From JANNBN01 sp031385545 (lineage in GTDB: Bacteria > Actinomycetota > Acidimicrobiia > Acidimicrobiales > JANYDT01): DNA of 64,000 bases. Location: contig JANNBN010000130.1 in the NCBI GenBank assembly GCA_031385545.1, forward strand, positions 1 to 64,000. Direction: 5' to 3'. The notes under the pieces were generated by a model. That model was not told the DNA's origin, searched no databases, and saw nothing but the letters and a program-made list of their open reading frames with translations. Numbering within the stretch: the stretch's first letter is position 1; each line of letters begins with the position of its first letter. Both the position numbers and the translations under genes were made by a program. Below are positions 36,042 to 44,844 of the stretch, one piece after another.

Positions 36042-36923
36042 TCACGGTTCTGTGATGTTTTGTCCTGACATGAGGCGACTCAGTCGTTCCGTGTCGACCA
36101 CCAGGTCGTACACGTGCTTGCGGCTGGCACCGACCTGTTCGGCCACGATCCCCGCTGCGTCCTTGAGGGACAACCCGGCTGCACGGAGTCGGGCGACTTC
36201 GTCGGTGATCTCCTGGGGTCTTTGCTCGATCGGGTCACCAGCCGCGACCGGAGGACGGCCCTCGATGACCACCACGAATTCCCCCTGCGGTTCGGCCAGG
36301 TTTGCGGCGACTTCGCCCACCGGGCCACGGACCACCTGCTCGAACCGTTTCGTCAGCTCTCTCGCAACGGCCACCCGACGGTGTGGACCGCACGCTGCGA
36401 CCAGGCCGTGGAGCAGATCACGGATGCGATGCGGAGCCTCGTACAGCACGATCGTGCGTGGTTCCGAGGCGACCGCCTGAATCGCAGTGAGGCGGGCACC
36501 GCCCTTGGGCGGCAGGAAGCCCTCGAACACGAAGCGAGCGGTGGGAAGGCCGCTGATGGCAAGCGCCATCACGAATGCAGCCGGGCCGGGAACAGCGGAG
36601 ACGGTCAGGCCGGCTTCGATGACCGCAGCCACGACCTTTTCTCCTGGGTCGCTGATGGCAGGAGTCCCGGCATCGGTGACGAGCGCTATCCGTTCGCCCC
36701 GCTCGACCAACGCAACGATGCCCGGCGCAGCCACGCCTTCGTTGTGGTCATGAACGGCCAGCAGCCGTTTGCCTGTGATGCCCTTCGCGCTCAGCAGCTT
36801 CATGGTGTGGCGGGTGTCCTCGCAGGCGATGGCGTCGACGCTGCGAAGCACCTCTTCGGCCCGCGCCGACAGGTCGCCGAGGTTGCCGATCGGTGTTGCA
36901 ACGAGGATCAGTTCGCCGGCCAT
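36042..36923 (-). CDS. rsmI: 16S rRNA (cytidine-2'-O)-methyltransferase RsmI
   Basis: 293 aa, normal length. Tetrapyrrole-methylase fold: LILVATPIGNLGDLSARA, CEDTRHT, ALVTDAGTPAISDPG, AVPGPAAFVMAL and FLPPKGG. It methylates C1402 of 16S rRNA together with RsmH. It overlaps the DUF192 gene upstream by 16 nt. The group rsmI-tatD-rsmA-ispE is also clustered in Mycobacterium. Confidence 0.96.
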   Translation of the reverse strand: MAGELILVATPIGNLGDLSARAEEVLRSVDAIACEDTRHTMKLLSAKGITGKRLLAVHDHNEGVAAPGIVALVERGERIALVTDAGTPAISDPGEKVVAAVIEAGLTVSAVPGPAAFVMALAISGLPTARFVFEGFLPPKGGARLTAIQAVASEPRTIVLYEAPHRIRDLLHGLVAACGPHRRVAVARELTKRFEQVVRGPVGEVAANLAEPQGEFVVVIEGRPPVAAGDPIEQRPQEITDEVARLRAAGLSLKDAAGIVAEQVGASRKHVYDLVVDTERLSRLMSGQNITEP

Positions 36924-37246
36924 GGCCCGACCCGGATCCTGCTGCCGCGTAAGAGATTCCAGTCACCGAATGCTCCACCGGAAGCTTCCAGAACACCGGC
37001 TGCACCCGAACGCCAGGCACCCAGGCGATTCGGCACCATCGTCTGTGCGCTGATGACTATTCCATGACGGTCGACGTGGGCGACATCGATGGTGAACCGC
37101 ATGCCGAGCGTGTGCACCGAGCGAACCCCCGGGAACCACATCGCACCCTCGATGCCATCGCGATGCAGCAGGCCTCGGCGGCGGGTGGCCGGTGTAGCCG
37201 CAACGTCGACCACATCCGTGTCGACGCCATCGATCACTAGCCGCAC
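36908..37246 (-). CDS. DUF192-family protein
   Basis: 112 aa from GTG 37246. The DUF192 core is visible: ATPATRRRGLLHRDGIEG, MWFPGVRSVHTLGMRFTID and VISAQTMVPNRLG, then GVLEASGGAFG. Function of the family is not settled. Start chosen 13 nt after the ychF stop; the longer frame overlaps ychF. Confidence 0.8.
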   Translation of the reverse strand: MRLVIDGVDTDVVDVAATPATRRRGLLHRDGIEGAMWFPGVRSVHTLGMRFTIDVAHVDRHGIVISAQTMVPNRLGAWRSGAAGVLEASGGAFGDWNLLRGSRIRVGPWPAN

Positions 37247-37259
37247 GGCACCGCTCGCC

Positions 37260-38354
37260 TTACTTCGTGACGTTGAACTTGAAATCGACCACATCGCCGT
37301 CCTGCATCTCGTATTCCTTGCCTTCGAGACGCAGTTTGCCGACTTCGCGTGCTTTGGCCAACGAGCCGAGGTCAAGCAGCAGGTCCCACTGGATGGTTTC
37401 GACCTTGATGAACCCACGCTGGATATCGGAGTGGATCTCGGCGGCGCATTCGGGCGCTTTCGCTCCCGCCCGGAACGTCCACGCCCTGGTCTCCTTCTCA
37501 CCGGTGGTGAGAAAGGTACGACGACCAAGCAGACGATAAGCGGCCTGCATCAACCGGGGCAGTGCACCTTCGCCGAGACCGAACCCGTCGAGCAGCTCTT
37601 TGCGGCCGGCTTCGTCGAGCAGGGCCGCCTCGGCTTCGAGCTGCACACACATGCCAAGCACTTCCGCGTGGCCGGCCATCAGTTGATCGACCGGCTTGGT
37701 GATGGCGGAGACGTTATCGATGTCGTTATCGCTGACGTTGACGACGCAGAGCACCGGCTTGTTGGTGAGAAGAAAGAACTCCTTGAGGTTGGCGCGATCG
37801 TCTGCGGTGAGAGGCACTCGGTACAGCGGGGTGCCTTCGGCAAGGACGGGCTGTACCTTTTCCAGCGCTTCAAGCCCGGGGAGCAGCGACTTGTCCTGCT
37901 TCGCGGCGCGCTGGCGCTTGTTGATCTGGGTCTCGACAGAGGCAAGGTCGGCGAGGGCCAGTTCGATCTCGACAACAGCAAGGTGATCGAGCGGGTCCTG
38001 CGAGCCGGGCACGTCGTCGCCGGTTGCACCCTTGGCGAAGGCACGGAGGACGAACACGATGGCATCGACTTCGCGGATGTTGGCCAGGAATTTGTTGCCA
38101 AGGCCTTCACCCTTGCTTGCTCCCTCGACGAGGCCGCCGATATCGACAAACTCGCTGGTGGCGTGCACGATCTTCTGGGTCTTCGACATCTCCGACAGCA
38201 GCAACAGGCGCTCGTCCGGCACCTTCGCCCGGCCGATGTTGGGCTCTTTGGTCGCAAATGGGTACGGCGCAGCCAGCGCCCCACCGCCCGCAAGCGCGTT
38301 GAACAGCGAGGACTTGCCTGCGTTGGGGAGACCGACGAACCCGAAGCGTTCCAT
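37260..38354 (-). CDS. ychF: Redox-regulated ATPase YchF
   Basis: 364 aa. Obg-like: G1 GFVGLPNAGKSSLFNALAG, G3 VDIGGLVEGASKGEGLGNKF, and the YchF-specific NVSDND in place of the GTPase NKxD, which favours ATP over GTP. A TGS-like C-terminal domain (TFRAGAKAPECAAEIHSDI) ends in DVVDFKFNVTK. It binds ribosomes and affects stress tolerance. ATG 38354 was chosen from the fold. Divergent from bL37. Confidence 0.96.
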   Translation of the reverse strand: MERFGFVGLPNAGKSSLFNALAGGGALAAPYPFATKEPNIGRAKVPDERLLLLSEMSKTQKIVHATSEFVDIGGLVEGASKGEGLGNKFLANIREVDAIVFVLRAFAKGATGDDVPGSQDPLDHLAVVEIELALADLASVETQINKRQRAAKQDKSLLPGLEALEKVQPVLAEGTPLYRVPLTADDRANLKEFFLLTNKPVLCVVNVSDNDIDNVSAITKPVDQLMAGHAEVLGMCVQLEAEAALLDEAGRKELLDGFGLGEGALPRLMQAAYRLLGRRTFLTTGEKETRAWTFRAGAKAPECAAEIHSDIQRGFIKVETIQWDLLLDLGSLAKAREVGKLRLEGKEYEMQDGDVVDFKFNVTK

Positions 38355-38435
38355 GAGACCTGAGAGGTTAGCTGCGGGTTCACCAACAACCCTCCGGAAT
38401 CGGCCGGGTTCCTCGTGTTGTAAGGTCTTAGCCTT

Positions 38436-38522
38436 ATGTCGAAGCGCACCTCGAAGAAGCGGACCCGGGCCCGGAAGAAGAAGGCCAACCACGGCACCAA
38501 GCCGAACTGTGGTCGCGGCTGA
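38436..38522 (+). CDS. Tiny basic protein, likely ribosomal protein bL37
   Basis: 28 aa: MSKRTSKKRTRARKKK then ANHGTKPNCGRG. The pattern of a Lys/Arg-rich half followed by ANHGxxPN matches, from memory, the ~24-aa bL37 found in mycobacterial 50S cryo-EM structures. No standard ribosome binding site; TAAGGT lies about 10 nt upstream of the ATG. Divergent from ychF, followed by a 378-bp gene-free repeat region. Confidence 0.75.
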   Translation: MSKRTSKKRTRARKKKANHGTKPNCGRG

Positions 38523-38687
38523 CCCAGCCACTTCTGCCGAGACACTCCGTCTCGGGCCCCAGACACAGACGATTGAGACCACGAGACCGGCACTCCCGGT
38601 CTCGTTGCGCGTCCGGTCTCGTTGCGCACCCGTCGACGTTCCCGGTTCACGTCCAGCGCAACATCACAGCATCCAACGTTGCGCTCA

Positions 38688-38748
38688 CAGCAACCAACGT
38701 TGCAAAAACCGGCTCAGATTCTCGCCGAATTCGCACCGTTGGTTGCTG
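38688..38748. repeat. Intergenic repeat region B: 12-bp inverted repeat of the CCAACGTTGG family
   Basis: CAGCAACCAACG (38688-38699) is the exact complement of CGTTGGTTGCTG (38737-38748), with a 37-nt loop. Another ATCCAACGTTGCG copy lies at 38671-38683. Same architecture as the element at 23348-23406. The right arm merges into the tandem array that follows. Confidence 0.7.
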
Positions 38749-38880
38749 AGGCGGGCAGGTTGGTTGCTGAGGCGGGCAGGTTGGTTGCTGAGGCGGGCAG
38801 GTTGGTTGCTGAGGCGGGCAGGTTGGTTGCTGAGGCGGGCAGGTTGGTTGCGGAAATGGGTTGGGTTGGTTGCTGAGATC
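38737..38880. repeat. 21-bp tandem array (ggttgctgaggcgggcaggtt)
   Basis: Five near-identical 21-bp units start at 38741, 38762, 38783, 38804 and 38825, then two degenerate units at about 38846 and 38865. Within the gene-free stretch 38523-38900. Both strands are open but give only 7-residue repeats, so it is not read as a gene. It appears to have grown from the GTTGGTTGCTGA half of the inverted repeat. Confidence 0.85.
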
Positions 38881-38900
38881 GGCACGGCTAGGTTCCCCGG

Positions 38901-39551
38901 GTGAGCGCGATCCTGTTCCTGACCGTGGCCGACGATCCGCAGACATGGGCCGCCCTCGGTTTCACGCTGGACGGAGCGACTGCCCGGTTGGGGTCCACCG
39001 CAATCACCCTCACCGGCGCCGACCCTGGAGCGAAAGGCGTGACCGGATGGAACCTTGCCGACGACAGCCCTCTGCCTGCGTCGATCGAAGGGCTTCGAAC
39101 GACCGCAACCCCGGGCCTGACCCCCGCACCTCCGGCACCCGTTCACCCCAACGGCATCAGCGCAATCGACCACCTCGTGGTCATGACGCCGAACCTCTCC
39201 CGCACGGTCGCTGCGTTCGAGGATCTCGGCTGGGAGTGTCGCCGAACCCGCGCGGCTGCAGCGTACGGACAGCAGAACATGCGCCAGGCGTTCTTCTGGT
39301 TCGGCGACGTCATCGTCGAGGTGGTCGGACCGGAGACACCCGATCCCGCCAAGGCCGATCGTCCCGCATCGTTCTTCGGGTTGGCCCTGACCGCCACGGA
39401 CCTCGACGCCACGGCAGCGTTCTTCGGGGATCTCATGAAACCGCCCATCGACGCGGTGCAGACGGGTCGCCGCATCAGCACCATCTCATCTCGGGCAGGT
39501 TCAAGCGTTGCGATCGCAGTCATGAGCGCGCACCTGAAGGAATCACCATGA
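38901..39551 (+). CDS. VOC-superfamily (glyoxalase-like) protein
   Basis: 216 aa from GTG 38901. A C-terminal VOC domain begins at ISAIDHLVVMTPNLSRTVAAFEDLG and includes FFWFGDVIVEVVGP with the metal-ligand Glu; the N-terminal half looks like a degenerate VOC copy. Substrate unknown. TAGGTT at 38889-38894 ends 6 nt before the GTG, so the transcript may be leaderless. Its stop overlaps the next gene's ATG as ATGA. Confidence 0.8.
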   Translation: MSAILFLTVADDPQTWAALGFTLDGATARLGSTAITLTGADPGAKGVTGWNLADDSPLPASIEGLRTTATPGLTPAPPAPVHPNGISAIDHLVVMTPNLSRTVAAFEDLGWECRRTRAAAAYGQQNMRQAFFWFGDVIVEVVGPETPDPAKADRPASFFGLALTATDLDATAAFFGDLMKPPIDAVQTGRRISTISSRAGSSVAIAVMSAHLKESP

Positions 39552-40414
39552 CTGACGTATCGCCAATCCTGTCCAACCCGTCCAACCTGTCCAGCCCGGC
39601 CAGCCCGGCCAGCCCGGCGTTGTCGACCAGCGACGACATCGTGCTCATCGATATCGCTGCCGGCATCGGTACCGTGACGCTCAACCGGCCGAAGGCACGC
39701 AACGCACTCAGCAGCGCACTGAGCGGGCGGCTCCGTTCCGCCATGGCCGAAGTCGACGCCGACGAGGAGGTGCAGGTCATCGTGCTCACGGGCGCGGACC
39801 CTGCCTTCTGCGCCGGGGTCGACCTGAAGGAACTGGGCCACGACGGCGGCGCCCTAAAGAATTTCCATCCGGACGGCCACGTTGCGGTACGCGGCCCGTG
39901 GGCACCGACCGCTAAACCTGTCATCGGCGCTATCAACGGTGTCGCAATCACGGGCGGCTTCGAACTCGCGCTGCAGTGCGACTTCCTCGTGGCATCTGAC
40001 CGCGCAGCATTCGGCGACACCCACGCTCGCGTCGGGGTGCTGCCAGGCTGGGGACTGTCGGTCCTGCTCCCCCAGGCAATCGGTGTCCGTCGTGCCCTTG
40101 AGATGAGCCTCACCGGCAACTTCATCGATGCCGCCGAAGCGCATAGGCTGGGTCTGGTCAACCACATCGTTGCGCACGAGTCGCTTATCCCAACCGTACG
40201 CGCGCTTGCAACTGACATCGCATCGATCCACTCGCGGGCAGTGTCCACCTACTTGGCCAGCTATCGGGCGATCCACCACATGACCGTCGGCGACGGCCTG
40301 CAGCACGAGGCCGAGGTGAACCGTGACTACCTGGCAACGTTCACACCAGCAGAGTTCGAGACACGCCGCACGTCGATCGTGGCGCGCGGCCGGGATCAGA
40401 AACCGGCCGACTGA
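39548..40414 (+). CDS. Enoyl-CoA hydratase/isomerase-family protein
   Basis: 288 aa. Crotonase fold: GIGTVTLNRPKARNALSS, TGADPAFCAGVDLKEL (oxyanion) and GAINGVAITGGFELALQCD with the first catalytic Glu. The second catalytic Glu position reads FGDTHARVGV (His/Ala instead of Glu), as in several actinobacterial EchA relatives, so hydratase chemistry is uncertain. An N-terminal Ser/Pro/Asn stretch of ~25 residues (NPSNLSSPASPASPALS) is unusual. Coupled to the VOC gene by ATGA. Confidence 0.9.
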   Translation: MTDVSPILSNPSNLSSPASPASPALSTSDDIVLIDIAAGIGTVTLNRPKARNALSSALSGRLRSAMAEVDADEEVQVIVLTGADPAFCAGVDLKELGHDGGALKNFHPDGHVAVRGPWAPTAKPVIGAINGVAITGGFELALQCDFLVASDRAAFGDTHARVGVLPGWGLSVLLPQAIGVRRALEMSLTGNFIDAAEAHRLGLVNHIVAHESLIPTVRALATDIASIHSRAVSTYLASYRAIHHMTVGDGLQHEAEVNRDYLATFTPAEFETRRTSIVARGRDQKPAD

Positions 40415-40448
40415 CAACCATTCAGCGAGCGGCGCCACGGCATAGGAG

Positions 40449-41459
40449 TTAGCGGTACTGCCCCACCAGATCCGCCAGCGTTGAGGACGGGCGGGCTCCG
40501 AGCCGGCTGATGACTTCCCCGGCAGCGAGGCTGCCCAACTGTGCACACGTACGCAGCGCCATGCCCGAGCAGTAACCGTGGAGGAACCCACCGGCGTAGG
40601 CGTCGCCCGCACCGGTGGTATCGATGACCGAGGGAGACACGGTCAGCGGCGCGTATTCGATCTGACCGTCGTGCACGACGACCGAGCCGCGCTCGCCCAA
40701 CGTGATGGCCGCGATCTCACAGCGTTCGCCGATGGCGAGAAGTGCGCGGTCAAGATCGTCGATTCCCAGCAACGACTCAAGCTCCGCCTCGTTGCCGAAC
40801 ACGATGTCGACGTCGTCGGTGAGCAGGTCAAGCCACTCGTGTCGGAAGCGGTCCACGCAGAACGGGTCGGCAAGTGACAGCGAGAACCGTTGTCCCGCCT
40901 GATGCACGATGTCGATCGCGTGGTGCAGACCGTCGCGGGCCAGCAATTCGTCCCACAGGTATCCCTCGACGTATGTGACCTGCGCACCCGACAGCAGGTC
41001 GATGTCCATGTCGGGGATACGCAGCCCTCGCGCCGCACCGAGATACGTAGCCATGGTGCGCTGCGCGTCGTGGGTGACGTTGATCATTGAACGGCCGGTG
41101 GGCGGACCATCGGGTCGGGAGCGAGGCGTGGTGTACGTGACGCCGACGGAATGGATGTCGTTCACGAATGCGTCGCCGAGCGGATCGACGTTGACTTTGC
41201 CGATGAACGCCGAACGGGTGCCGAGCATCGCCGAGACGACAGCGGTGTTGGCAGCCGACCCGCCGGAGATCTGCGTGAGCGCCTCGCCTCGTTCGAAGGC
41301 CCGTTCGGCCATCCCGCCATAGATCGCGACGCCCTGGTCGGCTTCGACGAGCTGCATCACACCCTTGGCAAGGCCGTGCGAAGCAATGAACGCATCGTCT
41401 GAGTGACCGAGCACATCGACGATTGCATGGCCGATGGTCACAAGCTGTGGCTGACTCAC
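40449..41459 (-). CDS. PfkB-family sugar/nucleoside kinase (adenosine kinase-like)
   Basis: 336 aa from GTG 41459. PfkB motifs: GGSAANTAVVSAMLG near the N-terminus and the anion-hole/catalytic DTTGAGDAYAGGFLHG near residue 275. Overall form resembles the adenosine kinase branch found in actinobacteria and Rhizobia. Converges on the hydratase gene (34 nt between stops) and is divergent from pepN across a 34-bp gap with a palindrome. Confidence 0.88.
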   Translation of the reverse strand: MSQPQLVTIGHAIVDVLGHSDDAFIASHGLAKGVMQLVEADQGVAIYGGMAERAFERGEALTQISGGSAANTAVVSAMLGTRSAFIGKVNVDPLGDAFVNDIHSVGVTYTTPRSRPDGPPTGRSMINVTHDAQRTMATYLGAARGLRIPDMDIDLLSGAQVTYVEGYLWDELLARDGLHHAIDIVHQAGQRFSLSLADPFCVDRFRHEWLDLLTDDVDIVFGNEAELESLLGIDDLDRALLAIGERCEIAAITLGERGSVVVHDGQIEYAPLTVSPSVIDTTGAGDAYAGGFLHGYCSGMALRTCAQLGSLAAGEVISRLGARPSSTLADLVGQYR

Positions 41460-41473
41460 AGTTTGGAAACTGT
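41458..41473. promoter_or_regulatory. Palindromic operator candidate between the kinase and pepN
   Basis: ACAGTTT-GG-AAACTGT, a perfect 7-bp inverted repeat, starts at the kinase start codon and lies in the 34-bp divergent gap. Bound protein would block both divergent promoters. Candidate -10s overlap it (TACAGT on minus, TAGTGG on plus). Confidence 0.45.
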
Positions 41474-41493
41474 AGTGGTGCCAGACTTCCTTG

Positions 41494-44076
41494 ATGCATA
41501 CCGGGAATCAGCCCACCGACCAGCCAGCCGATCAACCGTCGGTGAACCCACATCGGCTTCCGCGGACGGTGACCCCTTCCCGCTACGACCTCACGCTCTC
41601 GCCCGACCTTGCTTCGCGCTCGTTCGTGGGGCGCGCCACGGTCACCCTCACCGTCCACCAGCCTCTCGCGCAGCTGGTCTGCAACGGCTCGGAGATCACC
41701 GTTCATCAGGCTTGGGCCGTCGATTCGACCGGCACCCGCACAAACGCACTCGCCATCCAGCACGACGAGGAATCGGAACGGGTCTCGCTCGACTTCGAAC
41801 GCACCATCCCTGCGGGCCAGGTGGCGCTCACCATGGAGTACGAGGGAACACTGAACGACAAGTTGGCCGGCTTCTACGCGTCGACTTACACCGACGACGC
41901 AGGCGTCCTACACACCATCGCAACCACGCAACTGCAATCCACCGACGCGCGCAAGGCGTTCCCGTGCTGGGACGAACCCGATTTCAAAGCCGTGTTCTCG
42001 GTCACCCTCGTTGTCGCGCCTGACCTGACCGCCATTGCGAACGAGCCGGTGAGGCACGAAGCGGTGATGGCCTCCGGCAAACGGGCAATCACGTTCGAAG
42101 ACACCATGGTCATGAGCACCTACCTGCTGTGTTTCGTGGTCGGTGAACTCGAGATGACCGACACGCTCGACGTCGACGGCGTTCCGTTACGTGTCGTGCA
42201 CCGGCCAGGGATGGCACACCTCACGGCGTTCGCTCTGGAAATCGGCGCGTTCGCACTCCGATATTTCCGCGACTACTACGGGATTGCATACCCCGGCCGC
42301 AAGATGGACCTGATTGCGCTTCCGGACTTCGCTGCGGGAGCGATGGAAAACCTCGGAGCCGTGACGTTCCGCGAAATGTTGCTGTTGGTCGACCCTGCGC
42401 AGGCATCGCATACCGAACTGGAGCGCATCGCTGACGTGGTTGCCCACGAGATAGCCCACATGTGGTTCGGCGACCTTGTCACCATGTCGTGGTGGAACGG
42501 CATCTGGCTGAATGAAGCGTTCGCCACATACGCCGAAATTGCGTGCGTCGCAGCATTCCGGCCTGAGTGGGACCGGTGGACTTCGTTCGGGGTGTACCGA
42601 TCTGCAGCTATGCAGGTCGACGCGCTGCACAGCACTCGGCCGATCGAGTTCCCGGTGAACTCGCCGACCGACGCGGAAGGCATGTTTGATCTGCTCACTT
42701 ATGAAAAGGGTGCGTCGATCCTGCGGCAGCTGGAGCAGTACCTGGGGGAGGACGTGTTCCGCGCCGGTGTCCGCCGGTACCTCACCGAGCACTCCTACGG
42801 AAACTCCGAAACGATCGATCTGTTCGATGCGCTTGAAGCCGTGAGCAACGAACCAGTGGCCAAGATGATGAACGGCTGGATCTTTACGGGTGGCTTCCCG
42901 CTGATCTCAGCCACCGCCTCGCCGGGTGGAGCAACGCTCACCCAACAGCCGTTCACGTATCTACCGAACGGGCCGGCCACCACGTGGCTGGTGCCTGTGC
43001 TGTGGCGCACCGCTGGCACGGCTGGCGCCGCTGCCGATTCCTCAGGGAAGACCCTGCTCAGCCCGGAATCCGGCCTCGCGGAGGTGGCTGGCGGCGATGC
43101 GCCGATCGTGGTCAACGCCGGTGGTCACGGGTTCTACCGGGTCCGCTACGACGACGTGCTGGCTGCTCGCATTCGCTCCTCGTTCGCGTCGCTCCCGCCT
43201 ATCGAGCGGTTCGGGATCGTCAACGACGCCTGGGCGTCTGTCCTGGCTGGCACCAGCGGCACCGAATCGTTCCTCGCGCTGGTTCGCTCGCTGGGCACGG
43301 AACGCGACCCCAATGTGTGGACTGCAGCGATCGCTGGACTGGGGTCGCTCAGCCAGATCGCCGACGACGTTGGTCAGCCCAAGCTGCAACTGCTCGTGCA
43401 GCAGGTCTGTGGGCCGGTGCTCGCGCAGCTCGGATGGGAGCCACTCGCGGGAGAAACGGCCCGACAAGGGCAGTTGCGCGGCATGATGATCGCTGCGATG
43501 GGCGCAACGGGCGCGGACCCCGAAACTCGCACGCAAAGCGCGGCGCTGGTGGATCGTGCGATCGAGGGCGACCTCGCCCCGGACGTTGCAGCCGCGCTCA
43601 TCAACGTGGCAGCACGCGAAGGCGATGCATCACTCTGGGAGCGCTATGACCGCTTGCGCCGAACTGGCAGCCCGATCGAGGCGATCCGGTACCTCCGGGC
43701 GCTTGTGGGATTCGAAGATCCTTCGCTGCGCAGCCGCACCATCGAGCTGGCCTTCAGCGGCGACGTGCGTTCGCAGGACTCCCCGTACATGCTCATCCCG
43801 ATGCTTGCCGATCGTGTCAACGGGCCGTCGGCCTGGGCTGCGCTCAGGGACCGCTGGGAGCCGTACACCGCGACACTTCCGACCAATGCCGTCGGACGCA
43901 TCCTCGACGGCATCGTGCAGCGCACCGAGGCCGGGTTGGCAGATGAGATCACGGCGTTCTTCGCGGCGCACCCGATTCCCCAGGCAGCCAAACAGGTGCA
44001 GCAGAAGTTGGAACTGCTGCGCGTTCACCAGGGCTTGCGAGACCGGGAGGGTGCTCGCCTCGCCAGTCTGCTCTGA
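41494..44076 (+). CDS. pepN: Aminopeptidase N (M1 family)
   Basis: 860 aa from ATG 41494. Exopeptidase motif GAMEN near residue 284, zinc site HEIAHMWFGD near 317 with the third ligand in NEAFATYAE near 340, and the ERAP1-like C-terminal helical domain. Removes N-terminal amino acids from peptides; no signal peptide, so cytoplasmic. Length and order fit actinobacterial PepN. Confidence 0.96.
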   Translation: MHTGNQPTDQPADQPSVNPHRLPRTVTPSRYDLTLSPDLASRSFVGRATVTLTVHQPLAQLVCNGSEITVHQAWAVDSTGTRTNALAIQHDEESERVSLDFERTIPAGQVALTMEYEGTLNDKLAGFYASTYTDDAGVLHTIATTQLQSTDARKAFPCWDEPDFKAVFSVTLVVAPDLTAIANEPVRHEAVMASGKRAITFEDTMVMSTYLLCFVVGELEMTDTLDVDGVPLRVVHRPGMAHLTAFALEIGAFALRYFRDYYGIAYPGRKMDLIALPDFAAGAMENLGAVTFREMLLLVDPAQASHTELERIADVVAHEIAHMWFGDLVTMSWWNGIWLNEAFATYAEIACVAAFRPEWDRWTSFGVYRSAAMQVDALHSTRPIEFPVNSPTDAEGMFDLLTYEKGASILRQLEQYLGEDVFRAGVRRYLTEHSYGNSETIDLFDALEAVSNEPVAKMMNGWIFTGGFPLISATASPGGATLTQQPFTYLPNGPATTWLVPVLWRTAGTAGAAADSSGKTLLSPESGLAEVAGGDAPIVVNAGGHGFYRVRYDDVLAARIRSSFASLPPIERFGIVNDAWASVLAGTSGTESFLALVRSLGTERDPNVWTAAIAGLGSLSQIADDVGQPKLQLLVQQVCGPVLAQLGWEPLAGETARQGQLRGMMIAAMGATGADPETRTQSAALVDRAIEGDLAPDVAAALINVAAREGDASLWERYDRLRRTGSPIEAIRYLRALVGFEDPSLRSRTIELAFSGDVRSQDSPYMLIPMLADRVNGPSAWAALRDRWEPYTATLPTNAVGRILDGIVQRTEAGLADEITAFFAAHPIPQAAKQVQQKLELLRVHQGLRDREGARLASLL

Positions 44077-44110
44077 GCGAGCTGCAAGAAGAGTGGCTTG
44101 AAGCACCTGA

Positions 44111-44137
44111 GCGACGGATGATGCTCGCATCCATCGC
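44111..44137. terminator. Possible bidirectional hairpin after pepN
   Basis: GGATG (44116-44120) and CATCC (44128-44132) with outer gcga/tcgc form a short stem between the convergent pepN and adenylate cyclase genes. No T-run. Confidence 0.3.
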
Positions 44138-44174
44138 AACGCCCCGGTGGGTCGGACAATCGGTTGACGCCGCG

Positions 44175-44705
44175 TCAGGCGCTGACTGCGTCGGGAGGGG
44201 TGGAGAGGGCGGCCACCGACACCGCCGAGGTAACGCCGCGCACATCGAGGTCGCCCATCCAGCGGGTTGAGACCCAGTCCGGTGCAGCCTGAGCCACCAC
44301 ATCGGTGACCAACACTTCCCCTGGCGAGGCCTCGTTGCACAGACGGCTGGCCAGGTTGACGGGCATGCCGATGTAATCATCGCCTTCGAAGAGGATGACC
44401 AGCCCGCTCGCTATTCCACCGCGCAGCGGGAGGGGAAAATCGATCTCCTGCAGCTCGTGCTCGATGGCAAGTACGGCACGGACAAGCGGGCCGGACTCGA
44501 CGGAGATGATCATCGCCCCGTCACCGAGCCACTTGTCGATGCGTACGCCCATGCGGCTGGCAACGCGCCGCACAACCGTCCTGAAGTCCGCCAGCGCGTT
44601 GACCGCAGCAGCATCGCCGCGCTGGTCGGTGTAGGCCGTAAATCGGCTGATGTCGATGAACGCGAACGTGCGCTCAACGCGGGTGACGTGTTTCGCCGAC
44701 ATCAT
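44175..44705 (-). CDS. Class III adenylate/guanylate cyclase domain protein
   Basis: About 176 aa from Met 44705. A stand-alone cyclase domain: metal Asp in FAFIDISRFTAY, Lys and second Asp in RIDKWLGDGAMI, adenine-selecting Asp in FEGDDYIGMP and the transition-state Asn/Arg in VNLASRLCNEA. All key residues are present, so it is probably an active adenylate cyclase. No sensor or membrane domain is seen. Confidence 0.9.
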   Translation of the reverse strand: MMSAKHVTRVERTFAFIDISRFTAYTDQRGDAAAVNALADFRTVVRRVASRMGVRIDKWLGDGAMIISVESGPLVRAVLAIEHELQEIDFPLPLRGGIASGLVILFEGDDYIGMPVNLASRLCNEASPGEVLVTDVVAQAAPDWVSTRWMGDLDVRGVTSAVSVAALSTPPDAVSA

Positions 44706-44783
44706 GTGACAAATGTAACACTGGAGCGCGAGCTGCGTGGCTGAATTGTAACGAGCATCATCTTCATTCCGTACCGACTCGGG

Positions 44784-44831
44784 CAATCAGACCGGCAATC
44801 CGACCGGCAATCAGACCGGCAATCCGACCGG
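44784..44831. repeat. 12-bp tandem repeat, four copies
   Basis: caatcagaccgg and caatccgaccgg alternate twice each immediately after the ABC transporter stop and before the cyclase gene. Not coding; may affect mRNA ends. Confidence 0.7.
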
Positions 44832-44844
44832 CTGGCGGGCCGGA

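Noticed and set aside
38622..38876. An 85-aa plus-strand ORF made of LVAEAGR repeats
   Set aside because: It exists only because a 21-bp non-coding tandem array is open in the frame; the minus strand is equally open, and there is no ribosome binding site or family.
38737..38880. A CRISPR-like array
   Set aside because: Units abut directly with no unique spacers and no cas genes nearby.
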